NCBI GenBank assembly: GCA_035235625.1
Contig: CP141140.1
Coordinates: forward strand, 44,883,351 to 44,947,350
Length of the DNA: 64,000 nucleotides
Direction of reading: 5' to 3'
Origin: Saururus chinensis
Lineage: Eukaryota; Streptophyta; Magnoliopsida; Piperales; Saururaceae
Shown piece after piece: positions 59,049 to 64,000 of this stretch (positions within the stretch are counted from its first letter, which is position 1; each line of letters begins with the position of its first letter). Position numbers and translations under genes: made by a program. The notes under the pieces are model-generated. The model was not told the origin of the DNA, did not search any database, and saw only the letters and a program-made list of their open reading frames with translations.

Positions 59049-62000
59049 TTGTCCATGTGGTTAATGGAGATCCTAGAGTCCCTGATCTAAATTCATATCT
59101 GAAAAGCTATCAATCACTAGAAAGAGTAAAATTTTCAAATCTCTTGTTAAACTTATGTTGATTTTTTGGAGGGATTTAAACTCACATCTTTTAAATGGCA
59201 ATCACCTGCAAAGTGACATCAAACTACTCCTAATTGGATTGCAAAATCTGAAATGCTTCACTCTTAATTACCACGTCTTGATTCACATTTAATTAGCTTT
59301 AATTATCCATGTTTCTTCTGTGAAGTTCGCTGATTTCAAAGAATGAATGTGTGTTGATCGGTTTCGCCAAAATTGGTTGCAGGATAACTGTATTGGTCTT
59401 TAATTGAAAATTTTTGAGTTATATACAGAAGTTAAACAATTAGATTTAATCCACTCCTTTTTCTTTCTCTTTTGCTTGAACCAAGACTTTCAGCATTCAC
59501 TATAAAGAAGAAAGCATGAAGGAAAGGAAGAAGTATTCTTTCATATTGCCTTCTACAATCTGCTTCCCCTCTTGTCTTCTTCTTCTCTCCTTTTTCATAA
59601 AGATTAATGATTCACTTATCTAGTTTCTTGACCACATTATCTCCATTCAACTCTCCACCCTCAAGCCTCTCCTCCCATTCAAACAACTGAGAAAGCTCTT
59701 CTGCCCCTTTTCTTAGGGGCGGTGGATTTTACAGATTCCAGGGACCCATTTTCCTTATTCCATCTTCTCCAATCACTTATATATATATTTCCTCATTTAT
59801 CTCTTTGGAATTTTCTGCACTTTAGAATCTCCCAAACATGAAGCCTTCTTAGCTTTCTTTATTCCCTCTCCATTATGGTACTCGTGGATATCCCCCTTCC
59901 TTTTCGCTGAACAATGGAATCCCAACTTAACAGTCAAATCCCCTCTGAATGTTAGAGCTCCTCAAACTTGAAGAAAGATCCCATGAGTGCAAGCAGATGA
60001 TAAGTGTCCAGCTAACACTAACTTAGATAAAGCTGTCCTTTTTGGGGTTTAGACTGTTGCGCATCTCCCAAGGGAGATATCCTTGCCTTGTGTGGTTTGC
60101 TAGGTTCCCAACAACCTTTTCCAGGGTCCAGCTTACTAGCCATGAAGGCTCAGCACTTAAAAAGATAAACTGAAAATCATTAACCTTCCTATTCATGCAC
60201 AGTTGTGAGTAACCCCGGATTTGTAGAATTGAATTGAAACCTTTTATTGAATAGAACTGTTTGTGTCATTTTCAACTATTGAATCCTTGCGCGTTGTAGG
60301 AAATTAAAGTCTATGATTACCTAACTCTTGTTATTTTACCAAATTAAAATATTTGTCATTCATAATTGATTGTTCAAAAGGATGTCTAATTTTATCAAGA
60401 TCAGCACTTACTGCTCTTATCTTTCAGCAGATAAATGGTGAGAAGTTCCCATCAGAGAGGTAAAAATAATTTTTTTTTTGATGAAAAGTAGTCAATTTCA
60501 CAATCACAGTTGTAAATTTTGGAATACAACGTACAGATGAGTAAGTCACATTTTTAATAGTACTAACAATGGAAGATAACACTGAAACTCTTTGTTGTGC
60601 GAATTCTCTCTTAGCTGGACTCTATAATAAGATATTGATGGAGAAACAAACATAGGAGAGTCAGTGCATGGTCCTTATCTTCTCCCAGAGGCTAATACAA
60701 TGAAAACAAGCTTGGGGTAAAGACAGATTGATAAAGGAAGTGGTGGACGGTGGAAGCTAGTAGGAAGCAGCAGACAACGTTGGGTAGGCCAATCAATAAT
60801 GGGGAGGGCAGTGGAACACTGCTTTTCCCTGTTGAAGAAAATCAACGGCCTCAAACTCTCGCCACTTGAAAAATAAACGCTAAAATCGTTGCTTTCATGC
60901 ATATCCACTAACTTGTGCCACCCAAGACCCAAAGTCCGCATCCATCTAACCACCATACCCAATTCAGCCAGGGACACCATCAATGATATTATGGGCAATT
61001 TGTTGCATGTGACTCAAAAGTGTGATAGCGAAAGGCACTAGTGAACATGTATACTGAGTCTGTTTTTTGTTGCCTTGTGACAAATAAGGAAGATATACCA
61101 AATTGCAGTAAATTTTTTATACCCGATTAATTGCAGTTCATAACTTAGTGCAAACTCCTATTAAATAAGTTATAAATTTGAGGAGGCCTAGCCAGAGTTC
61201 TACTGAGTTTTGGCCCCCTTAAGCTTTTAGGATCATAGTCTAGACTATGATCTGACGCTTAGAAACCAGAGTGTAGCTTTTTTCTATATTAATACTTATA
61301 TTTAATATTTTAAAATAAATTAAAATTAGTTTATTATAAAAAAATCAAATATAATTTTATTTGGACGTAGACTTTAACTTATCTTGATTTTTTTCATGAC
61401 CAAGGTCGATCTAACAACCGACTAAGTGGGTTTGAATCAGATGGACTCTAAACTTTTTCTTATTCGAATAATTTAGCATATTTTCAGTTCTCGAAAGATC
61501 CTGCACTGGCCGAGTGGATCATTTTTTCTGACAATCGGTAAGTATAGCAGGTTTGTGTTTTTTTTTTTTGGGAGCAGATTTGATTGTCTGAGTACCTTAC
61601 AATAAAATTTAAATGTACTGTTAGAAATGACATAAAAGTGACATTTTGCGTCCTGCTTACGTTTTGTTGCTCTCAACCTTCGCTTGTGTGCTCAAACTCC
61701 ATTAGGCAATAATGATCACTCTAATTAATTAAGTTTTCCTGAGTGGGTCGAATACTTTAAGCACCAAAAGACTAATCTTTGTGGGTAATGTTAGAAAACA
61801 TGCCCGGATACTACGTCCCCAGTTGGTGTTGAGTAAACCCCACATGATTTAACAGTTCACAAACCCTTACAGTCGACTTTAAACATGCACTTCGGATGTT
61901 AACCAGCAAGCAACCAGAAGAAGTTCTGGACAATTGCTTCTGCTACGGCCATTATTCATTTTAATTTATATTTATGGATAACTTATTGTTAAGTCTTGCA

Positions 62001-62050
62001 GTCCTTTCATTCTGGGGTTATCTTATATTCTCTTTTACTACTCTTCAAAG
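59049..62050. other. No gene recognised
   Basis: A CT-rich stretch at 59450-59880 looks like a plant promoter or 5' UTR, but no coding exons follow that I can support. A 107-codon frame on the - strand (60675-60998) resembles no family. A perfect 22-bp palindrome lies at 61231-61252. Confidence 0.35.
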
Positions 62051-62321
62051 ACTAATTGGGAGCTCAAAGTAATTCTTCATGGAATTAGAGAAATTGTGTC
62101 TACAATTGCTAGTTGCTCAGTTATGCATATCAGATATGGAAAGCAGAATGAGGTTGCTGATGCATCGGCTAACTTTGCTGTAAACAACAGTTCAGGATAT
62201 TGGTTTCTTCGTCCCCCCAATGAGCTTATAAAGACTATATATATAGATGGATATGTTACTTCTCTAGATGTTGTGTATTATAGTCTCTTTTCTTTATCTT
62301 TGTCTGTACCAAAAAAAAAAA
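62051..62321 (+). pseudogene. LINE 3' end: RNase H-like relic and poly(A)
   Basis: TNWELKVILHGIREIVST and MHIRYGKQNEVADASANFAV match the C-terminal RNase H-like domain of plant LINE-type elements (…HVYREGNQVADALANFG…). A 3' tail follows to a run of eleven A at 62311-62321. The catalytic N-terminal part is absent, so the copy is 5'-truncated. The open frame continues past the poly(A) only by chance. Confidence 0.68.
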
Positions 62322-64000
62322 CCTCGCCTCAAGAGTTTGTAATTGGGAATGAGTGGCAGGTCGGCACCTACCAGGTTCTGATCAGATCGCGCATACGTAC
62401 GACTAACGTTGAAATTTATACGGTGAAAGAAGTCGGTGGTTCCAAAGTTTGTTGGGGCCCGTGTGGAATAGCAGGGCAAGGGAAAGTAGGAGAAAATGCC
62501 ATTCTCTTTTTGACCAAACTCTTAAACTGCCACCACCATGTACTTGCAATAGTGTATGTGGACTGTGGAGTCGAGCCTCCAGCAGATCCGGGCACTGCAC
62601 GCACCATGTTTCTAGGAAGGATGGAACCGAGCTCCTGAGAGGCATCACATCTATCAGACGCACACCACAATGACCATTACGTTATACGGTACTTCTTCGC
62701 ATAGGAAGGGTTTTTTCGGTTCCCTTCATGGCAATGAGCCGAGCATAAGCTAACTCCTCGTGGGTAATCTCGTGGATGAATGTCCCTCATGACGACATTG
62801 ACACGAAGGAATAGAAAAATTCTTCTCTTTTGCATGGCCAGCTGAAATGTAGAGCCTTACAATAAAAAATAGCAACCTAATTAGTTTCTATTACTAATTA
62901 GGAAGAGCACACTTTCATTGGCCGTCACAAATAATCAAACAGTGAGTGATTATCAGTGAAAACAACCTTATTATCTAATGGTTAATGGGAAAATCAATGC
63001 ACTAGTTCATGATAACTTACAATACATGTTAATTTTCTTGAATTGGAAAATATGGACTACTATTTGCAGTTATTTGACGAATTGCATACCTTCAAGGATT
63101 TTATGCCATAACATATGATAGGCATTGTCGGGGATGATGAGATTCAATCCTTAAAAATAAGCTCCAAAACCCTCAACATCTTAACCAGATGAGATAGGCC
63201 AAAGTCGTACCAACTGGGGATCTTGGTGAAGAAGCTGGTAATCTTGGTGAAGAAAAACCCTGAAGTGGCATTCCATAGAATCAATCATAAGTAAACCTAA
63301 GCAGCAGGGGAATGGTAACTAATATCTTACAATACCATATCTTATTGTTAATTCTTTTGGACATGTATAATATTTTAGGGCTTTAAACTCTAAGACCTCT
63401 ACTTCTTAAAGTGCGGTCCAAGCCATTCAAAGTTGGTTCAACATAATATACATCCTTCATCTAATTAAATAGAGAAGGTAAGACACACATGATATTAGGG
63501 ATATTCACTTTTTTCAGAAAGTATGAGTAGACTTTTAATATATAAACAAAGTAAAAATATCATTTTTCTTCTTATAAATTACCTACCGACCAAAAAGATT
63601 AAATGCTTTGAGTCATTCGTACATCTAGTGGTCCTTCTTTGGACAAGTACGAAGCAAAAGTAAATGGAGCCGGTATAACCGGGTTTTAACACATCTTTAC
63701 CCCCAGTTTATTGCTTGTAATTTCAATACTTAATTATGTATCAATCCCGGCATGAAAGTGATCATTGACTTGGGTTTTTATAAGGGTTCGTCCAATGAAA
63801 AAGACAAAATCACACCGAAGACAAGAGTTCGGAGATCTGTGAGAATTTTTATCCTTTTACTATAAGAATTAGAGGGAGATATTGAAGGGGCTTGGAAAAT
63901 AAGGAGACCACCATGTCCACAAGCCACGAGAGCAAATAACTCTGATTAATAACTCTATTTTAAAATAAAAAATTATTTCATATTAATAGTTTTATTTTAT
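62322..64000. other. No gene recognised
   Basis: The segment 62330-62830 is less AT-rich and has overlapping frames on both strands, none resembling a known protein. From 62830 to the end it is AT-rich. A gene fragment cannot be excluded. Confidence 0.3.

Noticed and set aside
60675-60998. 107-codon open frame on the - strand
   Set aside because: No family likeness, no splice context and no repeat support. Kept only as a remark.
62096-62638. 180-codon open frame as an intact gene
   Set aside because: Only the first part resembles RNase H; the frame then crosses a poly(A) run, so the rest is chance.

Overview
The window is nuclear DNA of a flowering plant. It is AT-rich, has one spliced gene with eleven GT-AG introns, and is otherwise filled with long terminal repeats (LTRs), decayed retrotransposons and small DNA transposons. 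I cannot name the species.

The only intact gene I can support is EXO70A1, an exocyst subunit, on the + strand at 15717-31042. I rebuilt twelve exons from the sequence. They join in phase to 1956 nt, giving 651 codons plus a stop. The protein is close to plant EXO70A1 along its whole length. Its introns have absorbed transposons: a gypsy-like element with a solo LTR nested inside it in intron 4, a Stowaway MITE in intron 6, and an LTR-like piece in intron 11. A short hAT-like MITE probably sits about 200 bp upstream of the ATG.

Layout. 1-1412: unassigned DNA, then the N-terminal part of a dead gypsy gag. 1413-7340: solo LTR A1, itself split by solo LTR B (1843-4349), which carries a GC-rich block, roughly 180-bp repeats, a 20-bp minisatellite and 43-bp hairpin repeats. 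7341-7670: rest of the gag relic. 8412-12410: LTR A2 (- strand). 13385-14010: copia RNase H relic. 15717-31042: EXO70A1. 31620-43267: copia relic on the - strand, broken by a PIF/Harbinger MITE and by solo LTR A3, which is itself split by the 5-kb solo LTR C. 44187-46325 and 56925-59048: two copies of an unclassified 2.1-kb repeat. 46870-50227: solo LTR A4. About 51815-54159: a copia-type LTR holding an 858-bp hAT-like MITE. 55528-56383: an 0.86-kb inverted repeat. About 62051-62321: a LINE tail with an RNase H relic and poly(A). The last 1.7 kb shows nothing I recognise.

Exact or near-exact 5-bp target duplications flank A1 (TGGGA), B (CTTTT), A4 (AGTCG), C (GGGCA), A3 (TAAAC/TAAAA) and D (ATGCG/ATGCA). 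The nesting order can therefore be read directly. Most of these elements are solo LTRs, so unequal recombination has removed much retrotransposon DNA here. A block of about 100 bp is shared by the A, B and D LTRs although the rest of their sequences differ. I found no RNA gene, CRISPR array or prokaryote-type operon, and no clear new defence or metabolic system. The most unusual items are the shared LTR block, the large foldback, the paired 2.1-kb repeat and the indel-free minisatellite.
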